From contig CALVVU010000001.1 in NCBI GenBank assembly GCA_944363975.1, positions 124,001 to 188,000 of the forward strand: a stretch of 64,000 nt of DNA, given 5' to 3'. Source of the stretch: Candidatus Coprovivens excrementavium (GTDB lineage Bacteria; Bacillota_I; Bacilli_A; RF39; UBA660). The position numbers and the translations under genes are program-made. This document shows, in pieces, positions 47,223-55,002 of the stretch. The notes beneath the pieces were generated by a model. That model worked only from the letters and a program-made list of their open reading frames with translations, made no database searches and had not been told where the DNA came from. Position 1 is the stretch's first letter; each line of letters begins with the position of its first letter.

Positions 47223-47303
47223 ATGAGTGAATTTGAGATTATAGGGTTTGAAAAATTGAAAGATGATTTACCAGTAATAAAAACAAAAAGAAAAGGAGCT
47301 TAA
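47223..47303 (+). CDS. Possible 26-residue peptide
   Basis: ATG with GAAGGG 5 nt upstream, 26 codons (MSEFEIIGFEKLKDDLPVIK and then TKRKGA) and a TAA inside a hairpin terminator. The end is basic, the start acidic. Too short for codon statistics and no family recognised; the ribosome binding site and terminator are the only support. Confidence 0.35.
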   Translation: MSEFEIIGFEKLKDDLPVIKTKRKGA

Positions 47304-47313
47304 AAGCTCCTTT
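47292..47313. terminator. Terminator between the small peptide and 74-residue gene
   Basis: AAAGGAGC (47292-47299) pairs with GCTCCTTT (47306-47313). T-tract is strong on the minus strand and weak on plus. Confidence 0.75.
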
Positions 47314-47536
47314 ATCTATTTATTATAGTAATACAAATTACCATAACTCCAATAACACCGATGGCTATTAATAATAAATTTGTAATGTCGGCCCCAATGT
47401 AACCGGCAACTACATCATAAGTTACTTCTTTAATCATTAAAAAGAAATCAGAAAACATATCTAATACATCTTGAACTTCTGCTTTAAGTTGATCCCAAAG
47501 AGTTTCTTTAACTAGTAAATAAGTTAATGTGTTCAT
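47312..47536 (-). CDS. Small membrane protein
   Basis: 74 residues: an amphipathic N-terminal half (TLWDQLKAEVQDVLDMFSDF) and a C-terminal membrane helix (ITNLLLIAIGVIGVMVICITI) ending in NR. GGGAAGTG precedes the ATG. Holin-like in size, but no lysis genes are near. Function unknown. Confidence 0.7.
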   Translation of the reverse strand: MNTLTYLLVKETLWDQLKAEVQDVLDMFSDFFLMIKEVTYDVVAGYIGADITNLLLIAIGVIGVMVICITIINR

Positions 47537-47570
47537 TTAATCACTTCCCTATAATAATTATAATATATAC

Positions 47571-47599
47571 TTGCTTTTTCTTCAATTATTTGTTATTCT
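47571..47599 (+). promoter_or_regulatory. Probable tRNA-His promoter
   Basis: TTGCTT (47571-47576), exact 17-nt spacer, TATTCT (47594-47599), ending 12 nt before the tRNA. Confidence 0.55.
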
Positions 47600-47611
47600 A
47601 GTTATACACAT

Positions 47612-47688
47612 GGCGAAATTGGTGAAGTGGTTAACACACCAGATTGTGGCTCTGGCACGCGTGGGTTCGATTCCCACATTTCGCCCCA
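47612..47688 (+). tRNA. tRNA-His (GTG)
   Basis: Cloverleaf folds by eye. G at 47612 is the extra G-1 of tRNA-His, pairing with C73 (47685). Acceptor GCGAAAT/ATTTCGC, anticodon stem CCAGA/TCTGG with loop TTGTGGC (anticodon GTG), T arm GTGGG-TTCGATT-CCCAC, and an encoded CCA at 47686-47688. G-1 confirms histidine. Confidence 0.95.
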
Positions 47689-47724
47689 TTGTAAAATTTA
47701 CATACTTTAGGTATGTTAAATATG

Positions 47725-47763
47725 AAAAAGTTCATAGTACTTAGTATTATGAACTTTTTTTAT
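47725..47763 (+). terminator. tRNA-His terminator
   Basis: GTTCATA (47730-47736) pairs with TATGAAC (47748-47754), then seven or more T. Confidence 0.8.
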
Positions 47764-47832
47764 TTTATGTAACTTTATAATATTACTTTATCCCCTTTTT
47801 ATATTATAATATAAACATTATGGAGGTTAAGT

Positions 47833-48636
47833 ATGATTACTTATAATGAAATGACAATAAAAAATTGTCAAAATTGGCATGATGATTCTATATATGTTGT
47901 AACTGATTTTGATAGGACTTTAACAATTGGTGAAAGTGAATCATCATGGGGAATATTATCGACAGGAGATTTTGTATGTCAAGAATATATTCAAGATCGT
48001 AATAAACTTTATGAAAAGTATCGCCCTATTGAGATAGACGAAAAGATGGATTGGAATAAGAAAAATCAATATATGATTGAATGGTGGAATAAACATATAT
48101 CTTTATTTATTAAATATAAATTAAAAGAAGAAGTTATAAAAAATGCAATTAAAGATGTTAAAATTATGAAATTTAGAGATGGTGCTATTGAAATGCTAAA
48201 AAGTTTTCATAAAAGAAATATACCAGTTATTATAATCTCTGCTGGAATAGGAAACTTTATAGAACTATTTTTGAAGTTACACGGATGTTACTATGATAAT
48301 ATTTTTATTGTAGCTAATTTCATAAAATTCGAAGATGGTATTGCAGTAGGAATTGAAGATATGATTATTCATTCACTTAATAAAAATGAAGTTTCATTAC
48401 CACATAATATTTTAGATAAAGTAACTGAAAGAAAAAATATTATTTTAATGGGAGATAATTCTTCAGATGTAAAGATGATTAGTAATAGCAAAAGAGATAA
48501 GGCATTAAAAATAGGCTTTTTAGAAGAAAATGTTAAAGAAAATAAAGAAATTTTTGAAAGAATATATGATGTTGTATGTACTAATAATACGAATTTCTTA
48601 GATTTACAAAATATGATATCAATATTAATTAAATAG
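47833..48636 (+). CDS. HAD-superfamily 5'-nucleotidase, UMPH-1/cN-III-like
   Basis: 267 residues. HAD motif I is DFDRTLT (residues 29-35, nucleophile Asp). The motif II region reads PVIIISAGIGNFIELFL, followed by FIVANFIKFEDG, both like pyrimidine 5'-nucleotidase cN-III. Motif IV is ILMGDNSSDVKMI. Expected to dephosphorylate nucleoside monophosphates (in the family, UMP/CMP or m7GMP). GGAGG precedes the ATG. The ASCH gene follows after 9 bases, so the two form an operon. UMPH-1 proteins are best known from eukaryotes, which makes a bacterial copy here worth noting. Confidence 0.82.
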   Translation: MITYNEMTIKNCQNWHDDSIYVVTDFDRTLTIGESESSWGILSTGDFVCQEYIQDRNKLYEKYRPIEIDEKMDWNKKNQYMIEWWNKHISLFIKYKLKEEVIKNAIKDVKIMKFRDGAIEMLKSFHKRNIPVIIISAGIGNFIELFLKLHGCYYDNIFIVANFIKFEDGIAVGIEDMIIHSLNKNEVSLPHNILDKVTERKNIILMGDNSSDVKMISNSKRDKALKIGFLEENVKENKEIFERIYDVVCTNNTNFLDLQNMISILIK

Positions 48637-48645
48637 GAAGTAAAT

Positions 48646-49044
48646 ATGAAAGTATTAAGTTTAACTGAGCCTTGGGCTTATCTTATAAAAAGTAAAAAGA
48701 AACATATTGAAACAAGAAGTTGGAAAACTAATTATCGTGGGGAATTATATATTCATGCTAGTTTAACTAAAATACCTAAATATGCATTAAATAATAAAGA
48801 GTTAATGAAATTAGTAAATTTAGATGAGATATTATATGGATATATTATTTGTAAATGTAATATAGTAGATTGCATATATATGACAGATGAGTTTATAAAT
48901 AAATTAAAGAAAAATAATTATCAAGAATATATATGTGGAGATTATAAAGTAGGAAGATATGCTTGGATATTAAGTGATATAGAAATTTTAGATCATCCAA
49001 TTAAAGCTAAAGGTCATTTAGGGATATGGAATTATGATATATAA
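48646..49044 (+). CDS. ASCH-domain protein
   Basis: 132 residues, all one ASCH domain: MKVLSLTEPWAYLIKSKKKH, IETRSWKTNYRGELYIHAS, and the C-terminal YAWILSDIEIL..PIKAKGHLGIW. ASCH is a PUA-like fold linked to RNA binding; some members hydrolyse N4-acetylcytidine. Follows the UMPH-1-like gene by 9 bases with a GGAAG site before the ATG, so the two probably act in one nucleotide or RNA-modification pathway (inference). Confidence 0.9.
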   Translation: MKVLSLTEPWAYLIKSKKKHIETRSWKTNYRGELYIHASLTKIPKYALNNKELMKLVNLDEILYGYIICKCNIVDCIYMTDEFINKLKKNNYQEYICGDYKVGRYAWILSDIEILDHPIKAKGHLGIWNYDI

Positions 49045-49047
49045 TTT

Positions 49048-49134
49048 TTATCTTTTATAATAGGTTAAGATAGAAATTAGTAAAGCTGAAGTAAAAAAAA
49101 TAATTATAAATATAAGTAATAATATATTATTCAT
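49048..49134 (-). CDS. Possible 28-residue membrane peptide
   Basis: ATG with GGAGTG 5 nt upstream. The product is a single hydrophobic helix (LLLIFIIIFFTSALLISIL) ending YYKR, a plausible small membrane protein. It is antisense to the operon spacer before the radical SAM gene. Hydrophobic frames arise easily in AT-rich DNA, so support is moderate. Confidence 0.4.
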   Translation of the reverse strand: MNNILLLIFIIIFFTSALLISILTYYKR

Positions 49135-49230
49135 AAACACTCCTACTTTAATTTATTAGAAAAAAAATAAAATATGATTATTTCAATTTTTTATTTTATA
49201 TGTTAAGATAAGAAAATATCAGGTGGTGCT

Positions 49231-50295
49231 ATGTTAAAAGATTTATGTTTTGAAATTATTCAAACATGCCCTAATAATTGTTTATTTTGTTCTTCTTGTT
49301 CGGGAATAGATAAAAAACAGATAATTAGTTACGAATTGTTTAAAAAGACAATTGATTATTTAATGAAAATTGGTGGAATAGAAGAAATATCTATATCAGG
49401 TGGAGAACCTCTACTTCATCCTGATATTTTTAGAATAATTAGGTATTGTAAAAGTAAAAATATTAGAACAGTCTTATTTACTAGTGGAATAAAAAGAAGA
49501 AAACACATGACTACGGATGAAATCGAAGAGTTAGAATTTAATTTAAGAGAACAATACAAATCATATTTAAAAGAAGGAATGCCTAATGATGAATATGAAT
49601 CATTAATAAATAAATTAATGAAAAGATATTTAGATATAGATAAATTAGACTTTGATTCGTTGTCAACTTATGATTGTTTATACTTAAAGAAACTTGGCTT
49701 AGATAAGATTGTTTTTGATTTTCAAGCATGGAACAGAGAAGTATATGATAGAATCATGGGAACAAAAGAATTTTATGAATTAGTATTAACTTCTATAATA
49801 AAAGCTGCTAATACAGGAATTGAAACTGATGCTCATTTTATTCCGACTAAAATAAATTACAAAGAATTACCAGATATTATAGAAATGTTAAATGTTGCTA
49901 ATTTTAGACAGTTAAGTATTTTAAATTTTGTACCACAAGGAAGAGGCGAAAAAAACGAATCACTCCTTTCCTTAAGTGATGAAGAATTTGAAGAATTTTG
50001 TAGTATTTATGAAAAGTGTAAAGACGAGTTCAATGGAAAGTTAAGAATTGGTATTCCTTTACAAGGAGTTGATACTCATAAATGTACAGCTGGTTTAGAT
50101 AAACTAGTTATTAAATATGATGGAACTGTTTTACCTTGTCCAGCTTTTAAAGAATACGATGTAAATATCTTAAATAAAATGGGAATTAGAACTCCTAATA
50201 TAAAAGATAATTTAGATAAGTTACGTATATATTCTGGTTCAAGGAGTCATCCTTTATGTAAACAGTTATATTCATTTAAAAGAAATATAGAATAA
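49231..50295 (+). CDS. Radical SAM protein
   Basis: 354 residues. Radical SAM cluster motif CPNNCLFC (CxxxCxxC) at about 13-20, GGEP near residue 59, and a C-terminal set of cysteines (HKCTAGLDK, LPCPAFKEYD, HPLCKQ) that may bind a second Fe-S cluster as in SPASM/twitch proteins. Reduces S-adenosylmethionine to a 5'-deoxyadenosyl radical; the substrate is unknown. An unusual 80-residue insertion after the GGEP region contains a charged helical stretch. GGTGG precedes the ATG. No peptide substrate gene is adjacent. Confidence 0.9.
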   Translation: MLKDLCFEIIQTCPNNCLFCSSCSGIDKKQIISYELFKKTIDYLMKIGGIEEISISGGEPLLHPDIFRIIRYCKSKNIRTVLFTSGIKRRKHMTTDEIEELEFNLREQYKSYLKEGMPNDEYESLINKLMKRYLDIDKLDFDSLSTYDCLYLKKLGLDKIVFDFQAWNREVYDRIMGTKEFYELVLTSIIKAANTGIETDAHFIPTKINYKELPDIIEMLNVANFRQLSILNFVPQGRGEKNESLLSLSDEEFEEFCSIYEKCKDEFNGKLRIGIPLQGVDTHKCTAGLDKLVIKYDGTVLPCPAFKEYDVNILNKMGIRTPNIKDNLDKLRIYSGSRSHPLCKQLYSFKRNIE

Positions 50296-50298
50296 AAA

Positions 50299-50327
50299 GT
50301 AGTTATCAATTGATAACTCTTTTTTTT
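50299..50327 (+). terminator. Terminator of radical SAM gene
   Basis: Palindrome AGTTATCAA/TTGATAACT (50301-50318) followed by eight T. Confidence 0.8.
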
Positions 50328-51472
50328 AAATATAAATCTTCATTATTTCGAGCTTTTTGTTCTTCTTCTATATCGTTAAAATCATATATTGTTCCTAGTC
50401 TCTTGTATATTTCATAGGCATGTGTGTATTCATGAATATTAATTAAAAGAGTTTTTTCATTGATGATATTAGGAACAATTATTTTTACTTCTTGGATAAG
50501 ATTATCGTCATCTTTAGTAATGAAACAGCCCCAAATACCTGTTTCTTCAGGAATATTATATTTTTTAGTATGAGTTTTCATATAATTTAAAAAATATTGG
50601 TCTTTGATATCTACTAAAGATAAGGCTTTTTTTAAAGTTATTTCTTCATAGAAGTCTTGAACTATTGAGCGGTATGAAGGAGTTAGATAAGTTAAAGCTT
50701 GTTCTTTTAAGTCAGAAGGTATTCCATAGTAAGCTTCACTAATAGCACAAGTAATAGCAGCGATTGTATCGCTATCACCACCTATTGAAAGAGAAATACG
50801 TAAAGCATTTTCAAAAGAGTCAGAAATTAAAAAACAATAAATTGCTTGGGGAACGGAATTACTTGTTTTAGAAGTAAAACGATATTCGTGTTGTAGAGTA
50901 TTTAAATCAAATTGAAGATTATAAGAAAATAAAGAACTTATAGTATTTTTTATTTCCTCTTTTGATTTATGATGACTAGCTAAGTAGATTGCTGTACTTA
51001 CTGCTTGAGCTCCTATAATTGCTTCTACACTATTATGGGAAGGTATAGTAGCTTTTTTTGTTTCTTCAAGAACTTCTTCAAGAGTGTCAAAATATAAAGC
51101 GATTGAGGAAATACGCATTGCTCCACCATTTCCTAAACTATCCCCTACTTTTTCTTTTTTTAACCATTTAACAAAGCCAGGACTAAATGGTAAACGACCA
51201 TAACGGTCTAATCCCTTCGATAATTCATTGTTACCAAACAAGCGTAAACTAGATTCATAATCCTCATTTTTTAAAATAGCTGAAGCAATAGAGATAGTTA
51301 AAATTGAATCATCAGTAAATGATGAATTTTTATTAAACAAAGGAGTTTTTGAAGATAGAATTTGTATTCGATCTTCATATGATCTTTTCTTAGATGGAGA
51401 TTCTTGAAGAGCTTTTATCTCTAGTACTTCGTAAGTTGAACCAACTATATCACCTATTATTGCTCCTAACAT
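50306..51472 (-). CDS. ADP-ribosylglycohydrolase with C-terminal HExxH domain
   Basis: 388 residues from the ATG at 51472 (AAGGTG upstream). Residues 1-275 are an ADP-ribosylglycohydrolase of the DraG/ARH type: GAIIGDIVGSTYE, SSFTDDSILT, GNGGAMRIS and GGDSDTIAAITCAISEAYYG supply the two Mg ions. It removes ADP-ribose from proteins, nucleic acids or metabolites. Residues 290-388 form a second unit with HEYTH (His347, Glu348, His351) and a downstream EEQKA, giving the HExxH...ExxA pattern of zinc peptidases. ADP-ribosylglycohydrolases usually lack this. All the metal-site residues of both halves appear to be present. Confidence 0.88.
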   Translation of the reverse strand: MLGAIIGDIVGSTYEVLEIKALQESPSKKRSYEDRIQILSSKTPLFNKNSSFTDDSILTISIASAILKNEDYESSLRLFGNNELSKGLDRYGRLPFSPGFVKWLKKEKVGDSLGNGGAMRISSIALYFDTLEEVLEETKKATIPSHNSVEAIIGAQAVSTAIYLASHHKSKEEIKNTISSLFSYNLQFDLNTLQHEYRFTSKTSNSVPQAIYCFLISDSFENALRISLSIGGDSDTIAAITCAISEAYYGIPSDLKEQALTYLTPSYRSIVQDFYEEITLKKALSLVDIKDQYFLNYMKTHTKKYNIPEETGIWGCFITKDDDNLIQEVKIIVPNIINEKTLLINIHEYTHAYEIYKRLGTIYDFNDIEEEQKARNNEDLYLKKRVIN

Positions 51473-51489
51473 ATTTATCACCTTTTTTT

Positions 51490-51498
51490 ATTATAACA
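51490..51498 (-). promoter_or_regulatory. Extended -10 element of the ADP-ribosylglycohydrolase gene
   Basis: Minus-strand TG-T-TATAAT 18 nt before the ATG; the leader would be only about 10 nt. Confidence 0.5.
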
Positions 51499-51587
51499 TT
51501 TATGATAGTGAATTTTTAGTGAAGAAAATAATTTTTCCTTGTAATTAAGGTATAAAACTAGTAAAATTGTTGTAGGGAGGAATTAAT

Positions 51588-52226
51588 ATGGCAAAAACAA
51601 ATAAAATTGAAACTATAGAAAATGAAATTGAAGAAGAAGAATTTGAAGAGCTTAGCATTAGTGATAGATTAGTCAATATTGAAAAGAAAAATAATATTAT
51701 TCTTGTTATATCTATTGCAACTATTTTTCTTTGTTTATGTTCAATGATTTATATTATAAATGGTGATAATACTAGTTATGCAAATGAACAGCCTACACAA
51801 ACAAGTGAAAGCGACTATACATATGATACTAGTGGATTAGATGAAATTAAAGCAACTGATATTGAAAAAGAATCTGATGGTGAAACAATTGTCGTTGTTG
51901 TAGCTAGACAAGGATGTTCATATTGTGCACAATATATGCCTGTTATAACGAAAGTTGCAGAAAAACATGATGTAACAATTAAATACATTGACTTTGGGAA
52001 GATTATAGATTTTAGTAGTAGCCAACCTACTATTAGTGATTCTGAATCTTATGAAGCTCTATCTAATTTAGAAGGTACTGGTGATTGGGAAGATTTTGCT
52101 GACGTTGTAATTACTGGTACGCCAAATACAATGTTTATTAAAGATAATAAAATAATTTATGGTATTAATGGTAGTCAAAGTGAAGATGTTATAGAAACAG
52201 CATTTAAAGAAGCTGGACTTGCTTAA
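51588..52226 (+). CDS. Membrane-anchored thioredoxin-like protein
   Basis: 212 residues. An acidic N-terminus, a membrane helix at about 35-57, then an extracellular thioredoxin fold with the redox motif CSYC in VARQGCSYCAQYMPVI, and the cis-Pro strand ITGTPNTMFIK near residue 185. Probable role: thiol-disulfide exchange outside the membrane. An isolated reductase or oxidase cannot be told apart by motif. GGGAGG precedes the ATG. Its C-terminal codons make the left arm of the terminator. Confidence 0.88.
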   Translation: MAKTNKIETIENEIEEEEFEELSISDRLVNIEKKNNIILVISIATIFLCLCSMIYIINGDNTSYANEQPTQTSESDYTYDTSGLDEIKATDIEKESDGETIVVVVARQGCSYCAQYMPVITKVAEKHDVTIKYIDFGKIIDFSSSQPTISDSESYEALSNLEGTGDWEDFADVVITGTPNTMFIKDNKIIYGINGSQSEDVIETAFKEAGLA

Positions 52227-52241
52227 TAGCAAGTCTTTTTT
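52216..52241 (+). terminator. Terminator of thioredoxin-like gene
   Basis: GACTTGC (52216-52222) pairs with GCAAGTC (52229-52235) then six T; the stop is in the loop. Confidence 0.85.
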
Positions 52242-52242
52242 A

Positions 52243-52251
52243 TGTTATAAT
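52243..52251 (+). promoter_or_regulatory. Extended -10 element of folD
   Basis: TG-T-TATAAT directly after the preceding terminator and 16 nt before the folD ATG. Confidence 0.55.
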
Positions 52252-52266
52252 ATATATGGTGATATT

Positions 52267-53118
52267 ATGGTAGAGATGAATGGAAAAAAATTAAGAGATG
52301 AATTATTAATAGGATTGAGAGAAAAAATAGACAAACTAGATAAACAACTTGGACTTGCTGTAATACAAGTAGGAAATGATGAAGCTAGTAATGTATATGT
52401 AAGACAGAAAGAAAAAATGGCTAACGAACTAGGATATAAGTTTATTCATAAAATATTCAAAGATAATGTTGAGCAAGAAACCTTATTAAAATACATAAAG
52501 AAATTAAATAAAGATGAGACAATTGATGGTATTTTAGTTCAAATGCCTTTACCTAAACATTTAGATTCTAGTATAATACAGAATACTATTGATTCTTATA
52601 AAGATGTTGATGGACTAACTTTTATAAATGCTGGAAGATTAGTTCAAGGAATGCCTGCTCTAGTACCTTGTACACCTAAAGGAATTGTTGATTTACTAGA
52701 TAAATATAAAATTAAAATTGAAGGTAGTCAGGTTGTAGTAATTGGAAGAAGTGTTTTAGTAGGAAAACCAATTGCTAATTTATTGACTAATAGAAATGCT
52801 TCAGTAACAATATGTCATTCAAAAACAAGGAATATAGAAATATATACAAAGAATGCTGATATAGTTATTGTTGCTGTAGGTAAAGCTAAATATTTAAAAA
52901 AAGAAACGATTAAACCAGGTACAGTTATAATTGATGTAGGAATAAATCGTGTAAATGGTAAATTACATGGAGATGTTGATTATGACAATGTTTCTGAATT
53001 AGCTAGTTATATTACCCCTGTTCCAGGTGGTGTTGGACCAATGACGGTATATGAATTAATGCATAATGTTTATACAGCTCATTATCTACGTAGTAAATAT
53101 GTAAAAAATAAAAAGTAG
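52267..53118 (+). CDS. folD: Methylenetetrahydrofolate dehydrogenase/cyclohydrolase
   Basis: 283 residues from the ATG at 52267 (GGTGATATT before it). Bifunctional enzyme interconverting 5,10-methylene- and 10-formyl-tetrahydrofolate with NADP, supplying one-carbon units for purines and formyl-Met-tRNA. Signatures: ILVQMPLPKHL, KDVDGLTFINAGRL, PCTPKGIVDLL, VVIGRSVLVGKPIANLL and TPVPGGVGPMT. The catalytic Lys is in the YVRQKEKMA stretch. Monocistronic between terminators. Confidence 0.96.
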   Translation: MVEMNGKKLRDELLIGLREKIDKLDKQLGLAVIQVGNDEASNVYVRQKEKMANELGYKFIHKIFKDNVEQETLLKYIKKLNKDETIDGILVQMPLPKHLDSSIIQNTIDSYKDVDGLTFINAGRLVQGMPALVPCTPKGIVDLLDKYKIKIEGSQVVVIGRSVLVGKPIANLLTNRNASVTICHSKTRNIEIYTKNADIVIVAVGKAKYLKKETIKPGTVIIDVGINRVNGKLHGDVDYDNVSELASYITPVPGGVGPMTVYELMHNVYTAHYLRSKYVKNKK

Positions 53119-53138
53119 TAAGTACTTTTTATTTTTTT
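53110..53138 (+). terminator. folD terminator
   Basis: AAAAAGTA (53110-53117) pairs with TACTTTTT (53123-53130), followed by a T-rich tail. The TAG stop is in the hairpin. Confidence 0.8.
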
Positions 53139-53150
53139 GTTAAAAACATA

Positions 53151-53179
53151 TTGACATTTAACTTTGTTATTAATATAAT
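53151..53179 (+). promoter_or_regulatory. Consensus promoter of the AAA ATPase operon
   Basis: TTGACA (53151-53156), 17-nt spacer, TATAAT (53174-53179). This is the only perfect sigma-A promoter I noticed in the window. Confidence 0.85.
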
Positions 53180-53204
53180 GTTGGTATCAGAAGAATGCAT
53201 TTTT

Positions 53205-53239
53205 TTGATAATTACTTATTAACATTTTGTTATTATCAA
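53205..53239 (+). promoter_or_regulatory. Leader hairpin of the AAA ATPase operon
   Basis: TTGATAAT (53205-53212) pairs with ATTATCAA (53232-53239), loop 19 nt, ending 1 nt before the ribosome binding site GAAGGG. No T-run follows, so it is not a terminator. It may tune translation or stability. Confidence 0.45.
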
Positions 53240-53252
53240 AGAAGGGATTTAT

Positions 53253-55001
53253 ATGGAGGAATATGAAAAAAGTGGAAAGGTTTTTATTGCTTATAGAGGT
53301 CAAGAATTAAAAGAAAGAGATATTGTTTTAAAATTACAAGACATCTGCCCTACTGGCTATACAGTTAAGTCTTTGGCACGTGAGGAATACGGAGTTGTAA
53401 TGGCTAAAATAGTTGTTAGTAATTATTATTCAGATCGTGATCCTTATATTAACTCACAATCAAAGATTGCATCTGTTAGTGGTTATAATCAAGATGAAAT
53501 ATATAAGGCTATTAGAAAATATAGTAATATTTATTCAATAGATGATTCTGATAGATATCATATTTTGATAAATAAAATTTATAAAGATCAAAGAAGTAAA
53601 GTATTTAAAGAACTTAGTGGAACTATGGATTTCTGTTCTGTTATTTGGGATGAGAAAAAGCAAGAACTATTAGCTGGCGTTACAGATGGACAAGGAATAT
53701 ATACAAAGCTTTATTATGGATTAACAAATAATAATGGAGAGTTGATGTTTTCTAATAGTAAGGATGTTTTAGAGTATTTTTGTTATGATATTAAGCAGAT
53801 GGATGCTAATACATATATGATAAATAGTGAAATTTTTAATTTGGATGGCGAAAAAATAGAGGTTAGTAGTCCATTTATTAAGAAGACGAAGGAAAATACT
53901 GATTGTTTATTTGATAGTTTAAATGCTTTATTAGTGACTATTACTAAGGAAGCTGTACGAGATAAGATAGAAGCTAATTTAGAAGAGTATCTTGATTCTG
54001 AGGATCCTAAGAAAAGATTAATGGACTATATTTTAAAAGAGTTGGATACAACAACACAAAGAGAGATACTTTCTATAATAAAAAAAGTTATTGAAGAATA
54101 TAAAGTAGAAAGTAATATTGAGCAAACTTTAAGAGCATTATTTGACAAGATATTGGCAGATTATACACAGACTATAAATGTTCCATTATCATATAATATT
54201 TATATTAATAATTCACAAGTTGGTAAAACAACTGGGGCATTTTATCATGAAAAATATGAACAAATACTACGTCAAACGCAACTAGATGAACCTATAATGT
54301 TAATTGGTCCAGCTGGTTCTGGTAAAAACGTAGCAATTTCACAAGTTGCTGATTCTCTAGGACTTCATATGTACTATACAAATAACGCTTCAAATGAATT
54401 TAAACTTACAGGCTTTATTGATGCAGGTGGTCATTATCAAGAAACAGAATTCTATCGTGCATTTAAAAATGGTGGGTTATTTTTCTTGGATGAAATTGAT
54501 AATTCTGATCCTTCAGCATTAATTGTTATTAATTCAGCTTTGGCTAACGGATATATGGCATTTCCTCACGAAACAATTGAACGACATAAAGATTTTAGAA
54601 TTGTAACAGCAGCCAATACTTGGGGTAAAGGTGCTGATTTGCAATATGTTGGACGTAATGCTTTAGATGCTGCTACTTTAGATAGATTCGATAATATATT
54701 TTTTGACTATGATCGAAAATTAGAAGAATGCTTATATCCTAACGAAGACGTTTTAAGTTTTATGTGGTCTTTTAGAGATGCTGTTTTAAAAACAAGAGTT
54801 CCTCATATAGTATCGACAAGAGGCGTTGGTAAAGTTTATAAAAAAGAATTAAATGGTATTCCTGTAGCTGATATATTAACTTCGAATGTTGTAAAGAATT
54901 TAGGTCAAGATGATCTTAATACTATTATTGGGAATATGAAAGATATAAAAAGAGATAATAAGTATTTTGAGGAGATAAAAAGATTACAATTAAGGAGATA
55001 A
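53253..55001 (+). CDS. MoxR/CbbQ-type AAA ATPase
   Basis: 582 residues. Residues 1-320 are of unknown type, beginning VFIAYRGQELKERDI. The C-terminal half is an AAA domain: Walker A GPAGSGKN, Walker B FFLDEID, sensor TAANT and an RF arginine finger in LDRFDNIFFDYDR. MoxR/CbbQ ATPases act as chaperones that load or activate a partner, usually with a VWA-type adaptor. The next gene starts after 1 base and encodes the likely partner. The only near-perfect promoter in the window suggests strong expression. Similar pairs occur in phages, but no other phage gene is nearby. Confidence 0.88.
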   Translation: MEEYEKSGKVFIAYRGQELKERDIVLKLQDICPTGYTVKSLAREEYGVVMAKIVVSNYYSDRDPYINSQSKIASVSGYNQDEIYKAIRKYSNIYSIDDSDRYHILINKIYKDQRSKVFKELSGTMDFCSVIWDEKKQELLAGVTDGQGIYTKLYYGLTNNNGELMFSNSKDVLEYFCYDIKQMDANTYMINSEIFNLDGEKIEVSSPFIKKTKENTDCLFDSLNALLVTITKEAVRDKIEANLEEYLDSEDPKKRLMDYILKELDTTTQREILSIIKKVIEEYKVESNIEQTLRALFDKILADYTQTINVPLSYNIYINNSQVGKTTGAFYHEKYEQILRQTQLDEPIMLIGPAGSGKNVAISQVADSLGLHMYYTNNASNEFKLTGFIDAGGHYQETEFYRAFKNGGLFFLDEIDNSDPSALIVINSALANGYMAFPHETIERHKDFRIVTAANTWGKGADLQYVGRNALDAATLDRFDNIFFDYDRKLEECLYPNEDVLSFMWSFRDAVLKTRVPHIVSTRGVGKVYKKELNGIPVADILTSNVVKNLGQDDLNTIIGNMKDIKRDNKYFEEIKRLQLRR

Positions 55002-55002
55002 T

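Noticed and set aside
47312..47536. Phage holin
   Set aside because: Size and helix fit, but there is no endolysin or phage gene nearby; kept as unknown membrane protein.
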